Assembly: GCA_003049465.1 (NCBI GenBank)
Contig: PYSS01000141.1
Coordinates: 27,118 to 91,117, forward strand
Source of the DNA: Magnaporthiopsis rhizophila
Lineage: Eukaryota; Ascomycota; Sordariomycetes; Magnaporthales; Magnaporthaceae
Reading direction: 5' to 3'
DNA: 64,000 nucleotides
Made by a program: the position numbers and the translations under genes. Below the pieces are notes generated by a model that was not told where the DNA came from, did not search any database, and worked only from the letters and a program-made list of their open reading frames with translations. Position 1 is the stretch's first letter; each line of letters begins with the position of its first letter. Below are positions 23,274 to 32,669 of the stretch, piece after piece.

Positions 23274-24275
23274 AGGTTGTACGTCGGTCGGGGTATCGCT
23301 TATGCTCTCTTCTCTAACCAGATGACATCTCTGTGCGCCCGTATTTTCTTCAGTCGCGAGCCTGACATGGCTCACATCTCCCCGGCCATAGGCCACTGTT
23401 TATTTCGTATGATATCTAGAATTGTATTGGCGGACGATTGTCGCGCCTACTACGGTGGGACAATATGAGATTGCGCGGTGTTATGGGTGAAGGGAGAGGC
23501 CAATTTTCCATGTTTTGTAGTATCCCTTACTTTTTGGAAACGGGCGATAGTCACGGACGCACAGGGGGGCCCAGGGTCGTTGGCGGCAGGATAGCCAAGG
23601 TCGGCAAGGAGGGGAGTACGACTTGATCACTCGCCTACTTGACGTACCTTTATGACAATGCTGAGGCGGCGCCTCATGGTCCCGCACGAAATAGGTAGAT
23701 TTAAGCCGGAAGATATCTCACAGTGTCATCCAGGTCATCGGTGCATCATGGGAAAAAGCAAAGCAAATTAAAACGGAAGGTAGAGAGGAAAACGTTATGG
23801 AAAAGAACGGCCACTTATATGCACGTGCAGCAGTCTCGTTTTCAACAGCTCATAGTAGTAGACCGGGTGGTTGAACGGGTACAACCGTGGTATCAAATGC
23901 CACAACCTTCTTCCACGGGTGAGGGCCAAGAAAACCTCAAGCTCGCTGATTCGAATCCGTCCCTCGACGGCGATTTCAGAGCTAAAGTAAAATCTCCAAA
24001 GTGGGGTTTTCGTAACGAGGCTTGCCCCAAAGAAGGGCAGCCGAGTGAGCTTTTGTTGACATTTTTATCTGCATTGACTGCCAGCCGTTGGTTTCTTGGC
24101 ATTTACCTACTGGACATGTGACGATTTTTGCGGTCATGGCTTTTCCGACCCGGCAACCCACGAGAAGAAGGACAAGAAAAAGAAAGACGTTTGAGAACAA
24201 AAGATAGAAATCTCGGGCAAAACTACTAGGTAGCCCAAGAGACCCAGCAACTTGCTGGCCAATGCCTATAGAAGT
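23274..24275. other. Convergent spacer LSB5 / LysM gene
   Basis: 1.0 kb of 3' flanks. A GATTCGAATCC word at about 23948 resembles a tRNA T-loop but its arms do not pair. No gene recognised. Confidence 0.55.
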
Positions 24276-25061
24276 CTAGTCGGGACGGCACCGCGAGTAC
24301 GGCCCGCACCAGACTCCAGTGAACGGATGTCCGGCCGGGCGCGTGACGGACCCGCGTCTCAGGCACTCGCACAGCGTCGTCAGGGCCTGCGGGTCCGCCT
24401 GGTACTTTGTCTGGCAGGCAAAGTCCATGTACTGGTAGCCCGGGTAGCCGAGCCCCTTGACGGCGTCCCAGTTGCTCCAGGTGCGCGGCTCGGCGAGCAC
24501 GTTGGCGCAAAAGGTGCCGAATTTGCTGCTGTAGTTGGGGCCGGCGATGGCCCACATCTTCCAGCACTCGTTGTCCGACTGATACCTGCATTCTATATCG
24601 GGCACCTTGGTCGGTTCCGGTGGCGGCGGCGGGGCAGGCTGAAAGGGGGTGAGATCTGGTGGCCGTGTCTCAGCCGGCGGCGGCGGCGGCGGGTCCTTGG
24701 GTCGGGCGGCCGAGGGTCCGCGCTCGTGCTCGCCGGGGATCTCACCCGTGGCGGTACCGACGCTAGGGGGCAGCTCGGGCGAGGTCGCGACGCAGTAGAA
24801 GAAGCCGGCCAGGAGCTTGGTGGCGCAGTCCTGGACCGATCCGATCTGCGGGTTCATCTCGACGAGGCGGTCGACGGACATCCGGTTGCGCTCGGCCACG
24901 ACCTGGCAGGAGTCGCCGACGCCGGCCATCTCCCAGGCGTGACAGACCCAGTCGGGGACGTGACCGGGCTGCAGCTTGTCGGCGGGAGGGAGCGGGGTGA
25001 CGGCAGAGACTGCGCCGAGACCGGCCAGCGTGACGGCGATGGCTGTGAGGTTGACTCTCAT
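24276..25061 (-). CDS. Secreted LysM-domain protein
   Basis: Single-exon 261-residue protein. It starts with a signal peptide (MRVNLTAIAVTLAGLGAVSA, likely cut near residue 20). A LysM-like module follows at about 37-92 (VCHAWEMAGVGDSCQVVAER, then LVEMNPQIGSVQDC), with four cysteines in the region. A Pro-rich linker with PPPPPP runs is at about 110-150. The C-terminal domain of about 105 residues holds another set of cysteines and many aromatics (YQSDNECWKMWAIAG, DFACQTKY, TGVWCGPYSRCRPD). LysM modules bind chitin or related glycans, and secreted fungal LysM proteins often shield the fungus from host chitin sensing; that role here is inference. I do not recognise the C-terminal domain. Divergent from NOP2. 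Confidence 0.82.
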   Translation of the reverse strand: MRVNLTAIAVTLAGLGAVSAVTPLPPADKLQPGHVPDWVCHAWEMAGVGDSCQVVAERNRMSVDRLVEMNPQIGSVQDCATKLLAGFFYCVATSPELPPSVGTATGEIPGEHERGPSAARPKDPPPPPPAETRPPDLTPFQPAPPPPPEPTKVPDIECRYQSDNECWKMWAIAGPNYSSKFGTFCANVLAEPRTWSNWDAVKGLGYPGYQYMDFACQTKYQADPQALTTLCECLRRGSVTRPAGHPFTGVWCGPYSRCRPD

Positions 25062-25228
25062 ACGGAGTATTGTGGATGATTGTTGGTTGGTTGTGATATC
25101 AAGGAGGTTACGGTTGGTTGCTGTTTTGGGGAAGCGGGTGGTTCGATTTCAGCAAAAGGCACCGGAGATATCCAGAGAACCGGGGAGTTTGACACCACCC
25201 ACTCTTTATACCCAGGTTCGAAGCCCCC

Positions 25229-25278
25229 TTGGGGTTCAATAAGACCCGAGCCCTGAATAGAGGCTATTCAGACCCCAA
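25229..25278. repeat. Nested inverted repeat / potential hairpin
   Basis: CTGAATAG (25253..25260) and CTATTCAG (25264..25271) form an 8-bp perfect stem around AGG. It is enclosed by TTGGGGT (25229..25235) and ACCCCAA (25272..25278), which can pair with a 17-nt bulge. Function unknown; could be chance. Confidence 0.5.
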
Positions 25279-26051
25279 TACGGAAATCGAACACAAAGGA
25301 CAACAAGTACCAGGCCCGAAGATAGAACGTCACCGGGAAAGAATGCAGTCACAAGGAATCTCTACAAAGGACTTTCACAAAGCGACAAAGTGGCGGGTGA
25401 TAAGGCAGTGACGTTCGATGACTGGATCTGTGATGTGACAATGTGGTAGAGCGGATCGCGGGCGGAGTCCCCCAGATTACCCATTACCTTTGTATTTGCA
25501 AAGACTTGATATTGCGGTGGCAAGCAGAAACCTGTGGGAAATGTTGAAAAATGCTATAAATTCCCGGCGAGACGACTGAAGACGTATTGTGCAACGGCCA
25601 CGAGGAGAGGAACACTTTTTTTATGCTCGATTTCTGGCCATACAAGATGCACATATCCACCCTCTTACACCGAAACGCTACAGTAGCCGCGTAATCTGGA
25701 GATCGTGGAACCGATACCGACAGGTAGCACGGCGCGGTACGGACTGACCCAAGCGCGCAAGACACAGCCTTGAGGTCATCACGGGGAGCAGAGGTGGTTA
25801 TCAAAAGCCTAATAGAAAGAACAGCCAAGTTCAGAAGCATATTGTATCCAAATAACAGGTGAGCGTTATTTACAAAAGAAAAAATCGAATAGGAATGGCA
25901 TGTCTGATATCCGTCCCAATCCTCCCCCAAGATCGTGGGGGAAGTCAGGAGATCGGCGCCGGTGCTGGGAGAGAAGTGGGTCCCGTCGGTATTAGTGGAG
26001 ACAGCAAGTTGTCGTTGGGTGGCTGTTTATCTTATCGCCCGACAGGGGTCC

Positions 26052-26071
26052 AAAAAAAAAAAAAAAAAAAA
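26052..26071 (+). repeat. Poly(A) homopolymer, 20 nt
   Basis: Uninterrupted run of 20 A in the NOP2 upstream region; could act as a nucleosome-excluding promoter tract on either strand. Confidence 0.85.
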
Positions 26072-26226
26072 CTTGTCGGCGAAGGCAACCGCTACCCGTG
26101 TGGGGTTCTGGACGGCGCGGAAATACAGCCAAAGGCAGCAGCTTGCTGGATTTTCTCTTGCCCGGCGCTGGTAGAAAGAACCGACGAGACAGCGCCCGGT
26201 ACCCAGTTCTATACAACTCTGCAAAG

Positions 26227-28488
26227 ATGGGTGTCGGCCGGCGAATGAAGAAACAGGGCATGCCCGAGCCCCTTTCGGAGGAGCACTTCGCCAACCTCAA
26301 GCGCAAAAAGGGCCTTCCCGTCGACGATGCGCCCGCGGCCGAGGCACGATCGAGCAAGAAGCGCAGGACCTCCAAGAAGGCGGAGCAGGCGCCCAATGCT
26401 CAGGCGAAGGCTAATGACAAACCCAAGCTTTCCAAGAGGCCCGCGTCCAAAGCCAATGGCTCGAAGGCCGCAACGGCAGCCCCCAGCAGCGGCAAAACGG
26501 CCTCCAAGCCCAAGAAAGCCCCAGTGCCAGATTCGGACGATGATTCCATCGCATCATCGCTAGGTGATCTCGAGGATTTTGGCGGCCTCGAAGATGAAGA
26601 TGAGCTAGGTGGCGCCGTACTAAGGGACGACTTCCTGGATGGCGACGACGACGATTCGGTCTATGATTCGGACCAGGACGCACGGAAGGAGAAATTAGTC
26701 TTCTCTGAAGACGAGGAAGACGACTCGGACAGGGAAGAGAAGCTCACAGCCGCCAACATCGAGGGGCTGTCGAGGATATTGGACAAAGAGATGGAGGAGG
26801 AGGAGGAAGAGAATGAAACGGAGCTCCGCGAGGATGCGCTGCAGACCAATATTGTTGGGGACAAGCCGCACATCCTCGAGGACGACGAGGACGATGAGGT
26901 TATGCCCAAGGCCAAGGCTCTCCTGGCACCAGACCTTCAGATGCTCCGCACCAGGATAACAGACACCGTCCGTGTGCTTGAAGACTTTACCAAGCTGGCC
27001 GAAGAGGGCCGCAGCAGAGCCGAGTACAGCAACCAGCTGCTTAAGGACATCTGCGCCTACTATGGTTACAGCGAGTACCTCGCCGAGAAGCTGATGCACC
27101 TCTTCCCCGCCCGCGAGGCATTCGCCTTCTTCGAGGCCAACGAGACCCCACGCCCCGTCGTCATCCGCACCAACACCCTGCGCACCAGCCGCCGAGACCT
27201 GGCCCAGGCCCTCGTCAACCGCGGCGTAACCCTTGAGCCCGTCGGCAAGTGGTCCAAGGTCGGCCTGCAGATCTTTGACGCGAACGTGCCCCTGGGTGCG
27301 ACCCCTGAGTACCTGGGCGGGTATTACATCCTCCAGGCCGCCTCGTCCTTTCTCCCAGTCATGGCTCTCTGTCCGCAGGAGGGTGAGCGCGTTCTCGACA
27401 TGGCCGCCGCCCCCGGTGGCAAGACGACGCACTGCGCTGCCCTCATGAAGAACACGGGTGTCATCATCGCCAACGATCCCAGCAAGTCTCGTGCCAAGGG
27501 TCTCATCGGAAACATTCACCGCCTCGGCGCCAAAAACGTCATCGTCTGCAACTACGATGCCAGGGAGATCCCAACCCTGATGGGCGGCTTCGACCGCGTT
27601 CTGCTAGATGCTCCTTGCTCCGGCACTGGCGTTATTGCCAAGGACCCCAGCGTTAAGACAAACAAGACGGAACGCGACTTCATGCAGCTGCCGCATATCC
27701 AGAAGCAACTACTGCTAGCGGCCATAGATTCGACAAAGAGCGGTGGCTACCTAGTCTACTCAACTTGTAGTGTGACTGTGGAAGAGAAGTACGTTTACGT
27801 CACAATCACCGGCATCTTGTCTCTCTGTACGCCCATGATTGCTAACAATGACTCCCCTGTAGTGAACAAGTCGTCAACTATGCTCTTTCGCGTCGTCCCA
27901 ACGTGGAACTACTAGAAACCGGCCTGCCTTTTGGCAAGGAGGGATTCACAAACTTTATGGGCAAGAAGTTCCACCCAAGCCTGAAACTTACCAGGCGCTA
28001 CTACCCTCACACGTAAGTTTCGCCGACATACAGCCATTAGCTGATTCATGAAGTCCCTCCTGGGCTTTTACTGATGCACGTGTGACAGATACAACATGGA
28101 CGGCTTTTACGTAGCCAAGTTCAAGAAGACGGGCCCAACGCCAGCCAATGCCCGTGGCGCCGCCCACAAGTCGACCGCCTCCACCGCAGCCGCCGCCCCT
28201 ATTGCCGACGACGTCAACGGCGACGAGATGGACGTCGACAAGACCCCGGTCAAGGATGAGGAGGAAGAAGACGGTGGCGAGTTTGGTGGGTTCGACGACG
28301 AGGAGGACGAGAAGTACATGGAGCGTGCCAAGCGCAATGCTATGAGGCGCAGGGGTATCGACCCCCACGCGCTCAACAAGCCGAAGAAGGAAAAGGGGGA
28401 GAAACAAGAGAAGGCGGAGCAGACGGAGAAGAAGTCAAAGACGGAAAAGAAGGAAAAGAAGGAAAAGAAGTCCAAACAGGCCGCATAG
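26227..28488 (+). CDS. NOP2: NOP2, nucleolar 25S rRNA (cytosine-C5)-methyltransferase
   Basis: Methylates a cytosine of large-subunit rRNA and is required for 60S assembly in the nucleolus. Three exons: 26227..27788, 27863..28012 and 28089..28488; introns 27789..27862 and 28013..28088; 703 residues. The start begins MGVGRRMKKQGMPEPL; an in-frame GTG upstream lies in the leader. Residues about 25-230 are Lys-rich then strongly acidic (runs of D and E), typical of nucleolar proteins. The RsmB-like catalytic domain shows the SAM-binding motif DMAAAPGGKTTH (about 394), the proline-cysteine motif LDAPCSGTG (about 461) and the catalytic YSTCSVTVEEN (about 514), spliced across intron 1. The C-terminus is Lys/Glu-rich (KTEKKEKKEKKSK). 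Both catalytic cysteines are present. Identity secure. Confidence 0.96.
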
Positions 28489-28810
28489 ACGAAGGGCGTG
28501 GCTGTCTTGTGTCACATGAAATCTACATGATCTGCTAGTTTTGCTTTGTTGTGTGTAAAGCAAAGGTGGTTAGTGATACCCGTTGGCCTGGACTATATAT
28601 CGCGAAGAACGTATATGGACGATTTCTGCCGAGACGAAGTACGCGGTAACACTGGAGCAACACAGCAGCATTCTTCAAGGAGAAAATCTCCTCGTTGAGT
28701 TGTCAGTCCGTATGTACGAGACGAGGCTTTCCCCAAACATATCAGTGCACATGTGCTGTGTGAGCAAGTACTGAGTTGGTCATGTACATTTTACAGCGGA
28801 GTATCACTAG

Positions 28811-28812
<2 letters not shown>

Positions 28813-28849
<37 letters not shown>
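28813..28849 (+). repeat. Poly(A) tract left of gap, 37 nt
   Basis: Run of 37 A followed by GGGA and then Ns. It mirrors the tract on the right of the gap. Confidence 0.9.
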
Positions 28850-28852
<3 letters not shown>

Positions 28853-28853
28853 A

Positions 28854-28905
28854 NNNNNNNNNNNNNNNNNNNNNNNNNNNNNNNNNNNNNNNNNNNNNNN
28901 NNNNN
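28854..28905. other. Assembly gap (52 N)
   Basis: Fifty-two undetermined bases between two poly(A) runs. Left edge reads A37-GGGA; right edge starts inside a 36-A run followed by GGGAGAAG. The gap is probably where an assembler failed in a homopolymer. Confidence 0.97.

Positions 28906-28941
<36 letters not shown>
28906..28941 (+). repeat. Poly(A) tract right of gap, 36 nt
   Basis: Run of 36 A directly after the Ns, then GGGAGAAG. Probably the same tract as 28813..28849. Confidence 0.9.
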
Positions 28942-28944
<3 letters not shown>

Positions 28945-29212
28945 AGAAGAAGGAGCGGTAGGTACCAAGGAAACAAGCCATTACACCAACCTTTCAGATG
29001 AGCGTGAAGTGAAGCCTTGGCTGTCTGTATTTTTAGTGCTATCCCGTCACGTCGGCCAAAAAACATAACACGGACCTCCTATACAAAATCCACAGTGCGC
29101 CACTGGTCCGTGTTTTTATTTGGTCAGCGTGCCTGTCAACCCGTCTGCTAATTATTAAGCGGCTTGAGACAAGACAAGTGCAAAGAAACTAGGTGGTAGT
29201 GATTAAATAACG

Positions 29213-29235
29213 AAAAAAAAAAAAAAAAAAAAAAA
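29213..29235 (+). repeat. Poly(A) homopolymer, 23 nt
   Basis: Uninterrupted run of 23 A in the same convergent spacer. Confidence 0.85.
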
Positions 29236-29671
29236 CCCTCGCGAGCGCTATGCCTCTTGTTGCGAGGGCGACGGGAGAAACAATGGCGGGCAAAGATATA
29301 GACGGAACGGAAAAAGAACAAAAACTATGGAAAACAAACAGTAATCAGATATAGACTGCACCGTGAGACGGGCTTCCTGTGTGTGATACAAAGTCCGGAA
29401 CATCTATACCTTTGGTACAGAGCTCTCTTCCATCCGCGCTCATCGCTATGCTTGTGTGTCAGTCGGGACCGAAGGTGAGCGGAAAATACACGCAGTTCTC
29501 CAGGGATTCTTTTTTTGTTTCGATTTCACCTGTCCTCCTCGCCCAGCTTGCCTGCGATGATATGTTGAAAAGATGAAGGAACAGAATGAAGGCGAGCAGT
29601 GATAACCAAGAAAGAAAAAAAAAGGCCAAGGAAAAAGAAAAGGAGGAAGGAAGGAAAAGAAAAAGCTCAGA

Positions 29672-31609
29672 TCAGCGGAGGCCAATGACGCTCATCTCAA
29701 GGGTCCAGACCCTACGGATCCAAACCTTGAGCTTGCCCTCGACGCCCTCGACGTTTTCGAGCTCGACGCCCTCCCACCAACACCGGCGCGCAGGCTTCCG
29801 CCAGAAGAGGAGCAGCTTCTGCGCCATACCCACTGCGTTGCTCCCCATGTCGTTACCGCGGATGTCACTACGCAGCCGCGCCAGTGCCAGGCTGCAGATG
29901 ACGGCCTTGTTGGGCTCGCCGGCGCGGTGACCCCAGGTGTCATCATGATCGAAGCCACTGTTGTTATGGACACGTCAGCAACGGGGCTTTAAGCGAAGAC
30001 AGAAGGGACGGAAATATGATATCAAAGGGGTAAGAGGAAGCACTAACCCCGCCGTCAGCATTTCAATCAGGTGAGCCTCCGTGGTGCCGGGCTCATCACT
30101 CCGCTTGAGGCCGCTGAAGATGCCGTCCTGCTTAAGCAGCGCCCTGGCCGCGGCTCGCTTGACCTCGATCATGTCGGGCTGCTTGATGTCGGCTCTCGGG
30201 GGAATGGCGTAGAAGTCGAGATCCTCGCGTAGCACAATGATGCCCGCCCTCTTAGAGGAGTCATCACGGCCGACGTTCATAGGTTCGATCGGCACCATCT
30301 CGCCGTCCTGCGACGCGCTGGGCGACGAATCCGTCGGGATCGTCTGTGCCACGTTGCGGAAGAAGTCCAGCATGTATTGGAGCGATGCCGGGTCGTACTT
30401 TGGACGGAAACGGCGTTAGAGCTAACGACACAAATCATAGCACAGATGCTTTGCTGGATCGGAGGTAACAAACATCGACCTGGACGGCATCGCCATCAGC
30501 AAAACCACCCATGTGGCCCTCTGGGAAGAGCCCGTTAGGGAAGAGCGACAAGAGGACGAATTCGGGCAACGTTAGCAGCTCGTCCCTGGAGAGCATGAAA
30601 CGGGTACCACTAGAAGCCACACAGCAGGTCAGTACCTATCATCCTGGCGAGCACCCCCGCTCGAGGCGGCGAAGAAAGCTGATGTTCGTTTGCAAGTTGC
30701 TTACCGAAGGTCCATGGTGATTGTCTCGTCGGCGCCAACATCTAGACGCGGCCAAGGCAGGCAGGCCAGCATGTCAGTCACTTGTCGCAAAATCCCAGGG
30801 GCCATAGAGTCTCATGCGAGGGCGACACCGGAGTCCTTGGAGCCTAATGTCGCTGCTGCTGTTTGCCGTTTGTGCTCACCTCCGATAGAGTTGATGGGTG
30901 GCCCCCCTTGTTGGACCTGAGTAATTATACTCGACGCTCCTCCTGCGGCCGCCATCAGATAGCTGAAAGACTGGAGGGGACTGAATCCCTCCTCGTAGGC
31001 CGGCGGCGGTTCCGAATCGTCAGCAACCTTGCTGCGCGAAGAAGGCTCTCCTTCTCTTTTGTTGTCGCGCGGGAGGGCGCGCTTGGTTTCGTCCTGAAAG
31101 GAGCAGCTTCCGGACGGATCGCTGGACCCCGAGGCTAACGGCGCGTAGGCTGGCGCGGCGGCGGACTCGTCGAAGAGCTCAAGGCTGGACGGGTGTTCTC
31201 CGTCGTTGGTCTCGGCGTCGCGGCCGTCGGGGATCACAAACGGGGCGGGAGGGGCGACAAGGCTCGAGAACGGGGGCGGTCCGGGGCGGAACGAGGACGG
31301 GGAGGCGTCTGATGTTTCCGAGGCCGGGTACTGCGGCGGCGGGCTGAGCTGCCTTTCTGGCAGCGGCGGCGGTGCAGGGCGCAAGGGAGAAATTGCGGAA
31401 GACGAGGGTGCGGCAGACGGCGTCCGGGTTGCGCTCACCTCGGGATTGAGGTTTGCTAGCTTTCCGGTCGCGCTCGTGATGGCGCCTGTAGGATCGAAGC
31501 CTGGTTGCTCTTCCCTGGCGGCGGCTGTGGCTGCTGCTGCTGCTGCTGCTGCCGTGGCGACCGTGGCGGACGCGGACGAGGACGATGAAGATGGGTTTCC
31601 GGAGTCCAA
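29672..31609 (-). CDS. WHI2: WHI2-like BTB-fold stress-response regulator (5' end unresolved)
   Basis: Homologue of yeast Whi2, which with the Psr phosphatases supports the general stress response and restrains TORC1. Exons read 30880..31609 (open 5'), 30705..30741 (37 nt), 30474..30609, 30048..30397 and 29672..29957. The BTB/KCTD-like core is LSRDELLTLPEFVLLSLFPN followed by YDPASLQYMLDFFRN. Diagnostic blocks are GIIVLREDLDFYAIPP, GFDHDDTWGHRAG, KLLLFWRKPARRCWW and the end RRVWTLEMSVIG, all matching Whi2 as I recall it. The first exon encodes a long Ser/Ala/Pro-rich disordered region. The true start was not found: the frame at 31609 opens with TTG and the next upstream in-frame stop leaves no ATG, so a further 5' exon is likely between about 31650 and 32100. 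Confidence 0.88.
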
Positions 31610-32669
31610 CTTGGCGGAATGGCGGCGACGGTCTCCCGTCTTCCAAAATCGTAAGCACGGTTAGATGGCGAGAGCCAGTGGTCCGTCGGGGCTGACGGTT
31701 AAAGCGGCTGCTTGTGTGGCTAAGAGTGCCCAATTTTTCGGCAGCTCATAGACACGGGGGTTTTGCGATGGCAGCGTGCATGTGGATGTATGTAGGTGTG
31801 ATTTTGGAGGAGGTGGTGGTGGGCAAACCGGGGCGTTCAACTGCTGGTTGTCTTAATTTGCAGTCGGGAAACAGGCGGCGGTATAATGATTGATGGATGG
31901 ATGGGCGGGCACCACCCTGTGCCGTTGTTGGTACTTGGTACGTGCTGGATCGCAGGGATGGAACCTTGTCTCGCGTGGGGTGGAGCGATAGGACCCTTTA
32001 CAGCGGATTGGAGGATATCGTACATACAGTCGCTCTCCTTGTGTCTTTTTGCCATTCCTACCTATCTTCAAACGCTTACTTACAAACATTCTTTTTTATC
32101 AATCGCAAAAAGCAGGAACGAGCCTGGCAATTAAGCTGGGATGTCAGCAGCAGCGCCAGATCAATTGAGTCCAAAGTGGCTCTGTGGGTTGAATCTCTCC
32201 CATTTGATGAACCAAAATAAAGCTTGCCGCTGGGGGGCTGGGTCCCACCCCGCCCGGTCCAGATGGGCTGTACCCGCCGCCCTTGATGAAGAGCCAAAGA
32301 TACTTCCAGCTCAAAATATCCATGTCCAGAGTGGCCGCTAGCCAGGCTCCGCCGCCGTGATTGGTCAGGGGTCGGCGGTTAGCAAGCTACACTGGTGGGG
32401 TCACGGCTGAGGCCAAATCCCACTTCCGACCGCATCACATCTCACTTTTCCTGGACGCTGGGGACAGCGCGCGTCCAAGACCAGAGCACCATGCCGCACC
32501 TAATAGCATGCTCCTACACAACTGCCGCAGCCAGCCCTGGCTCGAGATGCTTTGGAGTCCAGTCTCACACGGAGGTACGAGGGCAGCGAGAATGATCACG
32601 ATGTTTTGTTCACAGCAACCAGGGGGGATCAAACCGAACAAACCCTCCGCCCGACGGCCTGGGCCTGTC
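31610..32669. other. Spacer upstream of WHI2, 3' of G-patch gene
   Basis: 1.06 kb between two minus-strand genes. It probably holds the WHI2 promoter and an unplaced first exon. No other recognisable coding sequence. Confidence 0.5.

Larger units (their letters stand above)
25062..26226. other. Divergent region LysM gene / NOP2
   Basis: 1.2 kb between divergent genes. It contains a nested inverted repeat at 25229..25278 and 20 A at 26052..26071, about 155 bp before the NOP2 ATG. No gene recognised. Confidence 0.55.
28489..29671. other. Convergent spacer NOP2 / WHI2 with assembly gap
   Basis: 1.2 kb of 3' flanks dominated by poly(A) tracts and a stretch of unknown bases. Frames crossing the N stretch are artefacts. 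No gene recognised. Confidence 0.7.

Noticed and set aside
23940..23975. tRNA T-loop-like word GATTCGAATCC
   Set aside because: The flanking 5-base arms do not pair and no acceptor or anticodon arm could be drawn.
25211..25240. tRNA-like word GGTTCGAAGCCCC
   Set aside because: No matching T stem or cloverleaf around it.
28742..29066. Open frames with polylysine/polyphenylalanine runs across the Ns
   Set aside because: Products of poly(A) tracts and undetermined bases.
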